Below, one piece after another: positions 49,442 through 62,600 of a stretch of 64,000 nucleotides of DNA. This DNA comes from Leptoclinus maculatus (taxonomy: Eukaryota; Chordata; Actinopteri; Perciformes; Stichaeidae): contig JAVDOI010000011.1 in NCBI GenBank assembly GCA_032191485.1, positions 5,374,298 to 5,438,297 of the forward strand, given 5' to 3'. The notes under the pieces are model-generated. The model saw only the letters and a list, made by a program, of their open reading frames with translations, was not told the origin of the DNA and did not search any database. The first letter of the stretch is position 1. The number at the start of each line of letters is the position of its first letter. Position numbers and translations under genes: made by a program.

Positions 49442-50960
49442 AAGAGTAACTTTTAGTAGGATATCACACAAACCGTTGTATGAGAAAGTGTTGCAGCATT
49501 TGCAGATTAATTTTATTCAACATTCTTATTAGAAACAGTACTGATGGCGTTTATGATTGATAGTTAATGCCATAGCACAATTAGTTCTGGTAAAGTTATT
49601 TGTTTTAGATCTGTGGAATTGAATTACCACTAAGCCTTTTGGCTGACGGGACACAACATGATCTGAAGTCCTTGTTTCCCATCAACAAGAAAGGATGCAG
49701 GCATTACCTGAACCTTGCTTAGTTTAACTCACTCCACTTGTCCCCCCCCCCCCCCCCCCCCACAAAGTCACTCGACTGGATGGTGCACTGAGCTCAGACT
49801 TGGTTTAGGTTCATTTAGGTTAAGAAAAAGACACTGACAGAATCCAAAATACTTCACGGTTATAACAACAGCGTGCACGGCACTCTCGTGCTTCCATAAC
49901 GCCGCTCTCTCCTCCTCTCACATCTCCTGGCTTCTGCATTTAGACACACTCGTTTTAGATAAGACCCGCCTTCTTGATGCTTAGCAACCAATCAAATATG
50001 ACAAATGACAACCCACTGTGACATATAACAATCTTCAACAGCTTCCACAGCAACATATTCTTACCCCGATTCATCCTGAGTGACGATGTGACAGACAACA
50101 ACACCTGAGCTGTGTGCACTCACACAGGTGTTATGAAGTACTGTACTGGAGCAGAACAAGATCCTAAAATAGCTTGAGGTGTCAGTTACCCAAGCTGCTT
50201 TGCGTCACTCTGAGCAGTAGATACAGCACACAAATAACATAAGGGTGAACATACGACAGAGTCTGACTAATTTAGTAAAGAGTAATGGCTAACCAAAGCA
50301 AGACTGTTGGCACATTAAGGGGCCGATCAGTAAAAGACAAAGACACTGATGTTGAAGTTCAATCAAAGAAAGCTACAAGCTAAATATTCTCTTACTCAAA
50401 ACACTGCAAAGTAAATGCACTTACACATGTGTGGCCCACAGGATAAATAATAGGTCAACATGACACCGTATTTATATTTCCAGTAATATTTGTCAGGTTA
50501 GCATGGTTTAGCAAATTGAAGGGATTTAGTTGTTAGTCAGCATCCTTCTGGGTCCAGCTGGCCTCTTTCTCTCTCTCTCACCGCTTCATCCCGTCGGTCG
50601 TTTGGCAGAAAGTGAGCGTCGAAACTTGTGTGTGCCGAGTGACGCGGTGATCCCTGTTCTTCAGTGTCTGTCAGCGACCTGAGCAGAAAACTGTGACTGT
50701 CTTATTCATTGTAACACCACTCTTTGAAAATGGTTAAGCAATAACTTACAAGGGATTTTTTTGCACATACACTATATGTGAAAAATTGGCCGCTGTGGTT
50801 CATACAAGAGACCGGCTTAAGTGTGTCAAATGAAATATGATTTGAAATGATGCGATCAATCATGTTGGACAGTGGATTTCTTCTGTGAAGCCACAACTTC
50901 AGCTGTTGAAAATGGCTAGATTTCCCTGAATGACTGGCTAGTTTGGCACTGCTAAACTAA
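49442..50960. other. No gene seen
   Basis: Unique sequence with one C20 run. Confidence 0.5.
49742..49761 (+). repeat. C20 homopolymer
   Basis: Uninterrupted C run. Confidence 0.97.
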
Positions 50961-51170
50961 GCTGTGGCTCAGTGGTTGGAGAGGGTCGGGCCACAAGTTT
51001 GGCGGTTTGAACCCCGCCTCCTCCTGTCCGCATGTCAAAGTGTCCTTGAGCAAGACACTGAACCCCAAGATGCTCCCCTGGTGCTTTTACAGCAGCCCAC
51101 TGTTCATAAAGTGCCTACGATGGGTTAAATGTGGAGGTTCATGTATGTGACGATAAAAATAAAGTTTATG
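50961..51170 (+). mobile_element. tRNA-derived SINE
   Basis: An A box (TGGCTCAGTGG, 50,965-50,975) and a B box (GGTTTGAACCC, 51,004-51,014) are spaced as in an RNA polymerase III promoter. They are followed by the conserved block TGTCCTTGAGCAAGACACTG at about 51,041-51,060, widespread in teleost SINEs, and an A-rich tail region (GATAAAAATAAAG). Target duplications are not clear. Confidence 0.8.
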
Positions 51171-52580
51171 TTTAATACGTTGTTTTTCCTGTTGTTTTAA
51201 ATTTAAAGGAAGCCTATACATCTTTTGAAATGTAGCACATGGTGGCTAATTGAAGATGTTAGTATGTTCAGATAGAGACCACTGTGTGTTGGCAGAAGTC
51301 TTGCTTTAAGGCAGCATGGCATACAGAATGACACCAAACACTGACGGTGGCTCCACTCCAGGTCGCCCATCCCAGCCCTCTGTCCGATGAAGCCTCCTGC
51401 CGTGCGTTATCACCCGCGGTGCGGAGGTCTTCGCCTACCTCCTGTGCTATGCACGGCTCTGGCGCGGCTTATCTGGTGTATTTATCCAGCGCTGATCCAC
51501 TGTAGCTCTGCCTGGAAGCTGTAGCCTAGTCAGGAATTCAGAGTTGTGACAAGGTTTACGTTGGCCGAGCCGCCTGAAACTGGAGCCGAGCACCGCAATG
51601 CAGTCAAATAAATCATCTAAAGAGAGAGATGGCGCAGACGAAGACAAACAAATAGATTTTTGCAAAACAGTGTTTCAAGCAATGGCTTTTTTGGCAGGAG
51701 ACGGCAAGAGACAGAGAGAAAGAGAGAAAGAGAGAAAGGCACAGACACGGAGAGGCAGATGGAGATAAGGTCAGGTGAAGTGAATTTATAGTAAAGACTT
51801 AAGTTGAAGATTGCGTTTCCTGAGGGCCATTATTAGGTCAGTGGTTTCATTTATAGCCCAAAGCTTTATAGCACTAGTTAGACATTCAATCTTCTACTGT
51901 GTTCAAACAATGGCTGATTTTCTAGGAATGGTCAGCTGAACGTGGTTCAGGGACAAAAACACAGACGAAGAAACTGAGACATGACGAGAGAAGAAAACAG
52001 AAGATGAGAGAAAGATGCTGATGTGCCTCCACACAGCCCAGCTTGGATTAGTTTTTTTTGTCCATCCGGCAGCAAAAGGAAAAAGAGAGAAAAGAAAAAG
52101 GGAAGCGAAGAGAGAGACATATCGAAGGAGAGAAAAAGTAAAGAATTGTGAATGACAACACAGAACCTAGGAGGCTTTTGTAACAACACCAGGTCTGATT
52201 GGAGCAAATTACTCCTCTCTTTTCCAATCAGTTTCAGCATGAATGAATCTGTTCCCGCTGGACATCTGCCACCGAAGGCTCAATACAGCATTTGGAAATG
52301 CTCTCCCTCTCCTCAGCAGCACTGTGCACAACTCCTGGTGCTTTTAGTGAAGCTGCAGTGAGCTGCAGAAACATAACTATAAAATTACACTTGAGCCGTA
52401 GGATTGGATAAGGGGAAAAAGACATTGGAGACATTTTTGATTTGGCGGTAAACATGTCAGTGCCACTTCCATTTCATGTCTTACAAGACATATTTGATAA
52501 AGTGTCACTATCTGAAGTCTGATGTTTGTCTGATGTCGCATGTTTTCTTTGTTTCTCGTCATTTATTCATAGTTTCCTGT
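51171..52580. other. No gene seen
   Basis: Purine-rich stretches at 51,700-51,770 and 51,960-52,145; CpG-bearing unique block at 51,340-51,600. Confidence 0.45.
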
Positions 52581-52626
52581 CTTATTTTGAAATACTCACC
52601 TTTCTTATTTTGAAATACTCACCTTT
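52581..52626 (+). repeat. 23-bp tandem duplication
   Basis: Two adjacent identical copies of a unit containing TTATTTTGAAATACTCACC. Confidence 0.85.
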
Positions 52627-52639
52627 CTACTAATTTCAG

Positions 52640-52890
52640 ACAACCTGTGTGTTTCCCTTCTGTGTGATTGTCTGCCCCGCCCTGATGAGTTTCACCTGTT
52701 CTTCATCAGCCCTGCTGTCACCTGTCTCCTCGTTATTCCCTCCTTTCCTTGTGTATGTCTGAGTGCTTTCCTTCTTCCTGACTCATTTTCATTCTGTTCC
52801 AAGTTAAGTTTTTGTATTTTCTTCCCTTGTTCTGTTATCTGTTCAGCCTGCTCCCTCAGTTTTGTTACCTGGAACCAGCTTTGTGACATT
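52640..52890 (+). repeat. Interspersed repeat, plus-strand copy
   Basis: Shares an ordered series of blocks with the minus-strand copy at 42,420-42,665: TCTGTGTGATT, a TTTCACCTGTT core, TCAGCCCTGCT, TCACCTGTC, CTTGTGTAT, and a later GCCTGCT. Possibly an LTR or similar element fragment. Confidence 0.6.
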
Positions 52891-54210
52891 AAATCTCAAA
52901 TCTCAAATTACTTCCACTTGTTTACAAGTCGTAGGTCAATTCTCCTTCAGAGACTTGAAACTTTGTTGAGAAGTAGCCTCTCAGAGTCAACATTTGATTG
53001 CCTTATGACGCAGTAACTGTAGCAACAACACCCATTATAACAAAAACTCAAATATTTTGGAGTTGACTGTCCGAAATTAAAAAATAAACATATTGCTTTT
53101 GTTATTTATTGCATTAAAATGTTGGATTTCGGCTGCTGAATGACGAATGACTCCAAAATCTTCAGCGCTGCAACCTCGAGTGTTTTCAAAACATTGCCTG
53201 TTAGCAACTGTCAGGATGGACAATGAATAGCTAGCAAAGACTCTGTGATTCTGCTATTTAGTGTCAATACATCCTGAGTTTCCTTCATGCCTCGAGGCTG
53301 TAAAAGCACCGTCCAGTTACTCCTCCTCAGAGTCTAAACAAAGCCGGATTTATTTAGGAAACGTCCGCTGAAGAGGCTCCAAAGAGACACAGATAGATGG
53401 TCTGACTTGAAAATGTGATGTCGTCACATCATTAAATAAATACCACCAAAGGAAACAGGAATACGCAGTGATGTGACTCGAATAATGCTGGCCTTTCTGT
53501 TCATTTCTTAACATTTTTATTTCAATTTAATTTCACAAAATCTCTGAACTGGTCTTTGGGATGTGTGTTTCCTCTGTCCAGCTTGTGATTTACAGCTAGA
53601 GATTCCTTCTAACTGCAGAGACTAAACATGTGTGTGTGTGTCCTGGCTGCATGAGTGTTATGATTGAGACAAATTTCTCAATTACAGACTCATATTATAC
53701 TTCCTCTCCCCGTTTCTGTTTCATTCTCGCCTCCTCGTTAATCTTTCCTTTAACCTCAAAAGACTTACATTCCTTGTTCTCCCCTTCTGTTCTTTCTCTC
53801 TCCCACTTGCATTTTCTCCCACTTTGTTTTCTACTTCCCCTTGATGTCCATGAGTACAAAGACCGACCTCAGGAATCATGTTTTTGGCCCCTGATTGGCT
53901 CATTTCTAGACTTCACTGACCAACAGGAAGGAGTTTAACAATCCAAAGATAAATGATCGCGCTCTTGAGCTTACAGGTTAATCTTTTGCTTCAACTGGAT
54001 TTTTATCAGATGGGGGTCAAAATTCATGTCTTGCTACAGTAAAAGTAGCAGTTAAAGCTCACCACATTTCACCCATTTATGTACGTACAATAGCACTGCA
54101 GTACTTGTAGTACTTTGCTTTCACAAAGTAATATCAACTTTCCTTGTAGGGGATGGCAACTTGTGCAATTTCAAAACAGAAAGCGTAGAACTGATTTCAC
54201 AACATCTCAG
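52891..54210. other. No gene seen
   Basis: Pyrimidine-rich patch at 53,700-53,840, otherwise unique. Confidence 0.5.
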
Positions 54211-54330
54211 TCAATTGTATTTATATAGCCCAATATCACATATCACAAATTTGCCTAAGGGAGTTTTACAATCCGTACAGCATACGACACCCTATGTTCT
54301 TTTCGACCCTCACTTTAGATGAGGAAAATA
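54211..54330 (+). repeat. Teleost interspersed repeat (TTTATATAGCCCAATATCACA type)
   Basis: Contains GTATTTATATAGCCCAATA, CACAAATTTGCCTAAGGGAG and TTTTACAATCCGTACAGCAT, a short repeat common in percomorph genomes. A second, more diverged copy in the same orientation is at 12,592-12,680. Confidence 0.65.
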
Positions 54331-54490
54331 AATAAATGTCAGATGGAAACATGAACCGAAATCATTAGTTCATTTTTGTAATCATTATCTCTCATTAAGC
54401 TCTCAGGGAGTCATAAATAAAGCAATGAGAAATCAGTGAATGTCCTGTTTTAAATAATGATTCTTACACTAGTTACAACTAGGTTAAACT

Positions 54491-54522
54491 GTGTGTGTGT
54501 GTGTGTGTGAAGCCCCCCCCCC
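54491..54522 (+). repeat. (GT)n followed by C10
   Basis: Nine GT units, AAG, then ten C. Confidence 0.9.
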
Positions 54523-55716
54523 ACATTGTTCTGACATTGGTACCAGCCCACAAAGGGAGAATATCCAAAGTTAAAAACAATAGCCTTAAACTTTGTACAT
54601 TCCACTCCATTAAATGTCATTACGTGTGTAACCAATAAAAGTTAATAGAAAGTGTGATTAACTCAGTGTGCAGTAGTACACCGAGTGTGGTTGGAGTCCG
54701 ACTGCGCTCCCACTGCAGTAAACTCCATTCAAGGTCACGGTTTGGAGGAATCTGGATGCAGGTTAAGAGTCCGAGCAGCAACTGAAAACAAGATTTATTT
54801 GGAGCAGCTGATCTATTTCTGTTATTGATAGTCAATTAATCAAACAAAGACTTCAGAGGTTGCTTTGGATCTTGGCTGACACGACAATCACACAGTCCCC
54901 GACCTTTCTTCCTTTTACTGCCTCAAAACCTTTCTGTACAAAGTCTGACATTCCTGTTTCTGCCTTGCTCCACTGAACACCATGATGTTACCATTATATA
55001 CAGTATATAAACGCTGTGTTGTACTTCACACAAGAATGCTGCATCAACAATAAGAGCCATAAAGGCTCCTGTGCTTCCTCTGGTGTCAAAATACTGTAAG
55101 TTAAGCAAAGTTCAAGTAGATGAGGCAAAAAAAGTCACTTTGTTCCACAAGTGTTGCATTAAACTCTGTAAGCAGGCCGGGTGGAAATGAGGCTTACAAG
55201 AGCTTCAGCCTCCGCTGTCACAGGAGACGTCCGTGGAGCCGGAGTGCTTTTAGTGTTTCTTTTTTTTTCTCCTTCTTTCTTTTCACGCCATTTCTACTCC
55301 TAACTCGAACCATTCCACCTTGGCTGCCGGCTATGGACTGATGGAGGGCCCGGAGCACGCACACACACAAAAAATACGCTCCTCGCGCACACGCATGCAT
55401 ACTATCACGGCAGAGTGATAGTAATTGAAATCCTGTGTTTGGATATCCAGGAGTGAAGGCAGGAAGAACGTCTTAAAACTCTGCTCTCCTGAGCATCCTA
55501 AAAACTCTTTTATTGTGTGTTTGTCTTTGTGTGCACGTGTGTGTGTACGGGTGAAAAACACGCATATATATTTTTTATATTTTTTTCCTGCACCATGTGT
55601 TCTGGCATTGTAACGTGCACATGACACCATTTGGTTATAAAATATGTACCAGAAGGGCTTGCTGTTGTTTGAGGGCTGAAGAGAATGTTTCCCCCGAGGA
55701 TCATGGGATCGTCGGA

Positions 55717-55742
55717 GGAGGCTGGCAGGGAGGCTGGCAGGG
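55717..55742 (+). repeat. Short tandem repeat GGAGGCTGGCAG
   Basis: Two copies of a 12-bp unit. Confidence 0.6.
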
Positions 55743-56699
55743 CGAAATGACAGAAAACACTACACTCTCCCGGAGTGTAAAATCATTCAGAAAACAAATG
55801 ATGAAGCAACATTTTGCATTTCATGAACCCACAAGCTTATGGCTGCAGGCTTAAGGAAATGGCCCGGAATGTTTCCCTGCTTAATGCCGTCTCTTTTCCA
55901 CTTTTCATGACGAAGTAAAAAACAAACTGTAATTTATTCCTCCAAAGTAACCACAGCACATATTGATTTCTGAGCAGCCACTCTGAGGCAATTCGATCAT
56001 ATCAATACTCAATTTTCACGAACAAATGCAGGCACATAAGGACATAGACGCCACACTGCACTTTTCACAGATTTGCAGTTTCACACTCTTACAAACCCAG
56101 CCGACTCCAGCCAATCACAGCGCAGAGGGTTTAGTTCTCACAGGGGAGCGAGCCAATTAGAGAGACCGGTAATGCGGCCCATATGAGCAGGGGCTTCTGG
56201 GTAGTCCCCACAGGTGTCGCGTTGATTATGATCTGACACTCTTGTCGGCTGCTAACTAAAAGCATACCTGACACAAAGGAGGAAGCTCAACAACAAACTC
56301 TTCATGCATTTAGAGAAACACTTGTCTTTTTTTTAATGGCGTCTGAAAGACTGTCGATTTTGGGACCGCGCGAGGCTTAGAAACAGCAGCGTAGTAAACA
56401 GAGTGCATCTGTTGTGCATCTTCCCTCTTGTTGTTCTGACACATCACAAGACCGTTAAACTCCCAAAATAACACATAACCAGGATCAAGACATACAAAAA
56501 GGCTTCATGTTTCTCAGCCCTTTACAATGAAACATGTGAATGGTTAACTAAAGGGTTAAAGCATCCTATCATATCCCACTGTCAATATCACTTTGGGGAT
56601 CTGATTGTAAAGACATGTTAAGACATACAACTTGGTCTCATGATGTCTTATGTTCATCTCCCCGTGGCTGTATTTAATTAAATGTGCCGCCAGTTCGCT

Positions 56700-56879
56700 T
56701 CTTCCTGCGCCGTTTCTCCCTGTTTACATTCTGTAGTCCTACATGGAGTCTGTAAACATTGCTCTCGCTGTTTTGCATGGAGGAGAAAACAAATGTCTGC
56801 TATCATTTCCATGCAGCCGCAGTGATAACACTCATTGCTCTGGAGTTTATTTGCAGGAATATGAATTTGTTTTTTGTTT
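56700..56879. promoter_or_regulatory. Candidate conserved non-coding element
   Basis: Unique block with octamer-like TTTTGCATGG, TTTCCATGCAGCCGC and GTTTATTTGCAGG just before a C22 run. Confidence 0.25.
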
Positions 56880-56901
56880 CCCCCCCCCCCCCCCCCCCCC
56901 C
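56880..56901 (+). repeat. C22 homopolymer
   Basis: Uninterrupted C run. Confidence 0.97.
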
Positions 56902-57311
56902 ACATGGGTTTCTACATGAGCTTTCCATTATACACAAAACAAAATAATATGTTCCTACCCGGTGGTTTTTGCCACACATGAGACACGGACATAATGAGTT
57001 TTTGTCTAGATACAGTTTTTATATCCTTTCCCACACTGTTGTAAGGCTGTGTAAGAAACAGTTTGACCTCAATCTCCAATATGTTCACAACATACCGTGA
57101 CATTTTAATTAACAGACAAAATGCTTTTTTTGTTTTGGTTTTACTTTTAAAAAACATGGACCACAAATAAATGTCAGACTCATATTTAGCAACCAAATGT
57201 TTTTAATCCTGGATCATCAAGTCACCATGTCAACAAAACAATGGTACATCAACAGTATTTTAACAGAGGGAGCCAAAATATAGACCGATACAGTACACAC
57301 CAGCATGGCCT

Positions 57312-57485
57312 CAAAGGAATAGCCCGACATGTTGGAGAACACGATAACTTGCTTACTTGCCAAGTGTTGGATGCAAAGACCGATACCTCTCTGTCTGTCA
57401 ATATGAGGCTACCGCCCGTTAGCCTAGCTTAGCATATAGACTGGAAATAGCAGTAAACAAGCACCTCTAAAGCTCACTATTTAAA
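57312..57485 (+). repeat. Percomorph interspersed repeat (partial)
   Basis: AAAGGAATAGCCCGACATGT, GCTTACTTGCCAAG, AGACCGATACC, CGTTAGCCTAGCTTAGCATA, AGACTGGAAA and CACCTCTAAAGCTCACTA occur in the order known for an abundant percomorph repeat. The copy is shortened internally. Confidence 0.65.
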
Positions 57486-59067
57486 AACAAGTGGATGGAA
57501 ACGCCATGTCCAGGTCCAGGTATTAACATACTAATCAAAGTTTCATCAAAGCTTAAGATGCAATAAAACACAAAATCTGCAGCATTGTGTCTCTATCTTC
57601 AACTACACAACTACAACTGGATTTCTCAGAATTGGTAGATGGAAGAGACACGACGCTGTAAAGGTTATTTTCTGCTGTCAAGCACGATAAAGATTTGTCT
57701 TACATAGCGATCCAGGAAAAACAAGATCCTCCGCTACGGTTACCAATCCACACATTATCAGACATCTCTATCTTACTGAGTTATATGTGAACAGTATTTT
57801 ACACACACTATTACTCTCCCCGTGCTTCTCTGTTATGTTTGGACATGAAAGTGCCATCACTTATACTGTGTTCCTGCAAACATTACCAGTAAAGATGTTA
57901 TCCTGTGGCTGCCTTCCCAAACACAGATGACAAAACACGGTATTTTCAGAATGGAAAGTCTTTAACAAGGACCATATGATGCCAAGTGGGTGTGAGCGTC
58001 TGTTGGTGGAGTTGTATCGGCCGAGGAAGATGTACAACTATATTTCATTACCTTTTTTTTTATTTGGATCATCTTTTAAAAACTTTTTCAATCCTACATA
58101 TAAAATGAATAATCACATTTTCGAGCTTTTTTCTGGATCACGTGCATCATGTATATCATCTAAGACCATCAAATTATCACTGGAATATTTGGTGACTTCA
58201 ATGAACAAAACCACCGCACGCAAACAAACTGCAGTTGCATGTTGTTTTACCTCAACAGCAGCCCTTAAAGATCTATCTAGACAACTCCACAATACATTTA
58301 AAATGGCCCTTATCTCTAACCAAGGCCATATGATGCCACATGGGGGAGGTACATTCATACTGCCTGGTGGTTTCATCTGAGGGAAGTTTGTTAAAGTCAT
58401 CTATCCATGACATGACAGTCAGACCTCTGGCTGCGGTCGAAATCAAACACCCCCATCTCATCTCCACTTAGAGAGCCCCTTCCCTAACTTCTTTACTTTG
58501 ATCCTGTCTGATGTAAAGGGGAAGTAAAATGGGACGTTAAGGTAAATAAGAGGATGAGGGGACTTGAGTAGAACTGTTTGCTCCACTGAGATTAAATGTA
58601 CTGAATGGGTGAATATGTATTGCCAATTTAAACGTAGTGTACTATCTATTTACCCCGTGTGGTAGTGAGACAGTCCCACTGCTGGATATTAACTGTCAAT
58701 CCCATGTTTCCACAGAAGCCAAGACACTTGAGAATAACTCTACACCTGATACCACCCACTCATTAGAAATCACTCTGTTTTTGACCTACAGTTTAATTCC
58801 TGGAGTGTAAAGGTTCATGTCTGAGGATCTACAAGCATGACATTTTAAGATTTCTTTTTTTCAGTTACTCCATGCACCACAGATTATTTAAACAGAATAA
58901 TGGTGCTGCTGCAGGCCATGGAAATGCAATGTTTTAACATACTGTATTTGCACTGAGATTGATAACCTTTAAGCTTTATAGTATTTACATTGTAATGGAT
59001 CTACTTTTGAATGCAAAGAACAACTTGTAAAAGCCTCTGTGTTGTTGAAAGTCATTGTGGGAAGTAT
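57486..59067. other. No gene seen
   Basis: 134- and 95-codon frames overlap on opposite strands at 57,976-58,400; neither has splice signals or recognisable content. Confidence 0.4.
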
Positions 59068-59102
59068 TAATCACTGACTAAATGTAAACTACAGTAGACG
59101 AT

Positions 59103-59224
59103 TCACTCTCTTTGTATAAAACAAACATCCCAACAACAGTCAGGGAAACATGATCAATGTGCATGCACTTCATCACTTCCATTAACTGAGTCTATTGATG
59201 TTTAATGGTATCAGTCATCTAGTT
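59103..59224 (+). repeat. Local duplication, copy A
   Basis: AAAACAAACATCCCAACAAC, ATCACTTCCATTA, GAGTCTATTGATGTTTAA and GGTATCAGTCATCTAGTT are shared in order with 61,398-61,537. Copy A is flanked by diverged direct repeats of about 30 bp (59,068-59,102 and 59,224-59,253), both beginning TAATCACTGACTA or close to it. Confidence 0.75.
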
Positions 59225-59257
59225 AATCACTGACTACATTTAAAGTAGATGATCTTA

Positions 59258-59540
59258 AAGCGGCACTCCAGCGATTTAGTTTCCAGTTTCCATAAAGTTG
59301 GCCGATTCAAATGTTGGGATAGAGATCCTGAGTTTTAGTACCCAGTTTAGGGTAGACTCCTAAAACCCAGGATCCAACATTTCCCATAATACATTTCCAT
59401 TTCCCATACTGTTGAGGCGTTTTCACTCCGGGTGTGACTACATGTAATGCCACTGTCCATAACATTACGTTATTTGTGTTTTGTCTGAGAATAACTTTAA
59501 ACTTCTGATGCCTGGTAAACACCCACATGTTTTAAACTCC
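59258..59540 (+). repeat. Possible interspersed repeat (GCACTCCAGCGATTTAG start)
   Basis: The opening resembles a common percomorph repeat beginning with a CACTCCA(C/G)CGATTT block. The rest is unplaced. Confidence 0.3.
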
Positions 59541-60366
59541 ATGTCCAGGTCGTAACATAGGCTTTTTAAAAGTATATCACTTTGTAGTGTCCAATACCAA
59601 GGTAAGATAACCCTGCTGACTTCATCACAGTTATTTTTTCAGACATTAGAAAGCTCCCCAGAGCCACAGAAAGACTTTGTAAAAATGGTTTCACAGGCTG
59701 AGTAATGCTCCTGTTGATCCAAATCCCCATTTAAAAGAGTTTAATGTGTGCCCTTTAAAAATAACTGGAAATGTATGGAATATTAAAAAATTGAGGATAT
59801 CTAAGTTAAATAGTATCCAGGGGAGTGGGAAGTCTGTAAACTTTAAATGGAGTGTCACCTTGGACAGGATAAGTCTACAGTGCATAGCTGCATGGCACAG
59901 TCAGTACACTCTCTGATTAACTGGTATGTGAAATAATACAGAGATGAAACTATTCTTCATTTTTATTGGTGAACCACAGGGTTTCCTTCAAGGACCTCTG
60001 ATGAGTCCCCAGTCTCCACTCTGACAGTCGCTACAGCAGAAGGATGAAACTCATCCACCAGATGTGGCGGGAACACACTCCACTGGCAGTTTTATCCATG
60101 CAGACACATCTAACAGCCATTAAAGGGTCAGTGCTTTGTGTTAGGTTATCAACACATTGAGTAGAACTGATGGTTTAGTTAGAGCAGGACTCGGCATTAG
60201 ACTGTAACTGAATGCAGGTGGGGTTTCAGCGACACATGCGCATGTGACAGCAAGATAAACACACGTTTAAATACTGAAACGAGGAGCTGCGCTCACAGGC
60301 CGCAGAGGGTGAGGTGGCATTTTAAGCACACACCTACCTTTGCTTCGACCCCACATCTGAAAGCAA

Positions 60367-60413
<47 letters not shown>

Positions 60414-61009
60414 GTGGGAGGCCTGCCGGATTCCAGGGCGACCCCCCTCACCAGGATGGCGGAGGAAAGCAGGAGGAATGGAGGGTGGTTGGTGTTGGGT
60501 AGAGGTAGGTAAGCGTTTTGGGAAACGTGGAGGGAACAGCAATTAAAATCCCCTTTTCTCCGTCCTTTTGATGGAATTCCCGGCGGAGTCGACTCAAAGC
60601 GGGATTAATCACCAGTCCTCATCCCCCTGAAACTTACATCCCTCACTCCCTCTTTTTTTTCCTCCTTCTTCCCCTCTCTTTCTTTCTTTTTCTTTTTCTT
60701 TCTTTCTTCACAAGTGTGTGTCATTTCCTCATTAATATCCTGGGAAAGGAACTCGAGGGCCCGGGCAAGGCAATGTAAACTTTTCTTTCCCTTCTCTGCC
60801 CTGAGCTCGAATAAATCTAACAAATGTTTAGTCGAGTGAGTTCTCTCTGCTCGCTTTGTGTAAAGCAATCCAAAGATTATCACTAGTCCTTAATAGACTT
60901 TTCGTAGCAAAGCTCATATAGCGTCATCTCAAACCTGACAGTGATTTGTGTTTGAGGGTGTGTGTGTGTATATGTGATAATGACTCGTGTGCTCGCACAT
61001 GGGCATGGG
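59541..61009. other. No gene seen
   Basis: Contains the (GT)20 array and a non-repetitive block at 60,720-60,960 that could be regulatory. Confidence 0.4.
60371..60411 (+). repeat. (GT)20 microsatellite
   Basis: Pure GT. Confidence 0.97.
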
Positions 61010-61150
61010 CCCAACCCTCCGACTCTTTACCTCAAAGCCGAAACGGCCTCGTTATCAATGAAAGTCATGCATTGTATTACAACCCATAATTTAGTTTACA
61101 TTGTGCTTGGGAAAGCAGTAAATTACATGGGGCTCTGCTCAAAATGAATA
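61010..61150. promoter_or_regulatory. Candidate conserved non-coding element
   Basis: Unique sequence with GTTATCAATGAAAGTCATGC, CATAATTTAG and GTAAATTACATG. Inference only. Confidence 0.28.
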
Positions 61151-61374
61151 GCCGACCACTCCACGGTTGAGACAAATGTCTTTACTTTTGCTACTCGAGG
61201 CAGAATTTCACTCTGAAACATATAATTTTGTCCCAAACTACCGACCTTTTAAAAGCAACGTACAGGGAAATCTAATAAGCCACTTTCGAGAGGGGTTTTT
61301 GTCCCGCTCTGACAAATGAACGCTCGTTATTTCGATTTTCTCCGCACTTTTTGGATACCGTCTCTCATTCCTCT

Positions 61375-61392
61375 CCCCCCCCCCCCCCCCCC
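61375..61392 (+). repeat. C18 homopolymer
   Basis: Uninterrupted C run just before duplication copy B. Confidence 0.97.
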
Positions 61393-61397
61393 GTCTT

Positions 61398-61537
61398 TCA
61401 CTCTCTTTCTCTAAAACAAACATCCCAACAACCCTCAGGAAAACACAGATTGGATGTGCAAGCATTCCATCACTTCCATTAGTTGAGTCTGTGACTCACA
61501 GGCTTCTATTGATGTTTAACGGTATCAGTCATCTAGT
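61398..61537 (+). repeat. Local duplication, copy B
   Basis: Direct-orientation relative of 59,103-59,224, about 2.3 kb away. It has roughly 17 extra bases (GTGACTCACAGGC region) before the TCTATTGATGTTTAA block. Confidence 0.75.
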
Positions 61538-62540
61538 TTTGGCATGAGAAGAAGAGACTCTTGTTGTTGCTTTAGTTTCTTAACGACTTGCACATTGAGA
61601 AACAATCATTTTCATTCCGGGAACACCAATGAGTTTTGAAATATTCTACAACTGTTTAATACTTGAGATATTCATCCATTCATCAACGTAGGTGTAAACT
61701 CAAATAACGCATGATACTTTGTGGCCAGCAGAGATTTACATAAACGTTGGAGTTCTCCAGTTGTGTGTGAATCATTTTGGGATTATCATCTTGTGGGAAG
61801 TGAGATTCAAAGCCACCCAATAAAAACAAGCCCTTCCTTCCTGTGACCTCTTGTTAAAAGGGCTAAAAGCCAAGTGTTTGGCTGTGTGTCTCCCCACTCT
61901 GGTGTTAATTTGATAGATTGTTGAAGAGAGCTTATTCAATCATCTTCTACTTTTAAATCAATGAGGGGAGATTGATTTGGTCGTGGAATGAAAACAGTAG
62001 TTTGAAAGTTTAACCTCTCATTTTCGAATCTCGAAACGATGAGTGGTGAATCACAAACGTATTTAAAGAGCAACAGCAAAGACTGATTGGTTTATGCATG
62101 TGAGTAAAAGGCGTTTACCAAGAATTTGTGAACGAGAGGAGCTCTGACGGTGAGGGAAATCAGAAAAGGAGAAGCTAGAAATGAAGGTTAGTCAGGTAAG
62201 AAACGGCAGAAATTCACCAATAGTAGAATGACGGTAAAATGTTGACAGAGAAATGTTTCTGCAATATTGAACTTTAATGTCTACTTTACATCTTATCTGT
62301 TTGATATGTGTTGGCTGCTAGGATATTCAAATACAGCTGCTGTGCAGCTCATTTGTGAATGAAATGAATCATTCAAAGAGTAATAAGCAGAATACCAGCA
62401 TCTCTTTTATCCAAAGAAATCTGTTCTTCAGAGGTTGAATAATTTTTACTTTGGACTCTCCATGAGCTCTCCAGTAGTGCCACTGTTTGGTCACAACGTT
62501 GTACCACAAGATCTGATAGCTACAGTTACATTTGAACTGG

Positions 62541-62600
62541 AGATTCATGGTCTCCTGAGGATGAACCCAAATGATTTTGATGCTCCTTCAATCACTCTCA
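62541..62600 (+). repeat. Possible interspersed repeat fragment
   Basis: GATTCATGGTCTCCTGAGGA then TGAACCCAAATGATTTTG resembles a frequent fish repeat. Short and diverged. Confidence 0.35.

Larger units (their letters stand above)
54331..56699. other. No gene seen
   Basis: Unique sequence; CCAATCA and CCAATTA motifs at 56,112-56,160 in CpG-bearing sequence might be regulatory. Confidence 0.4.

Noticed and set aside
57976..58400. Overlapping 134- and 95-codon frames on opposite strands
   Set aside because: No splice signals or recognisable domains; probably unplaced repeat or chance.
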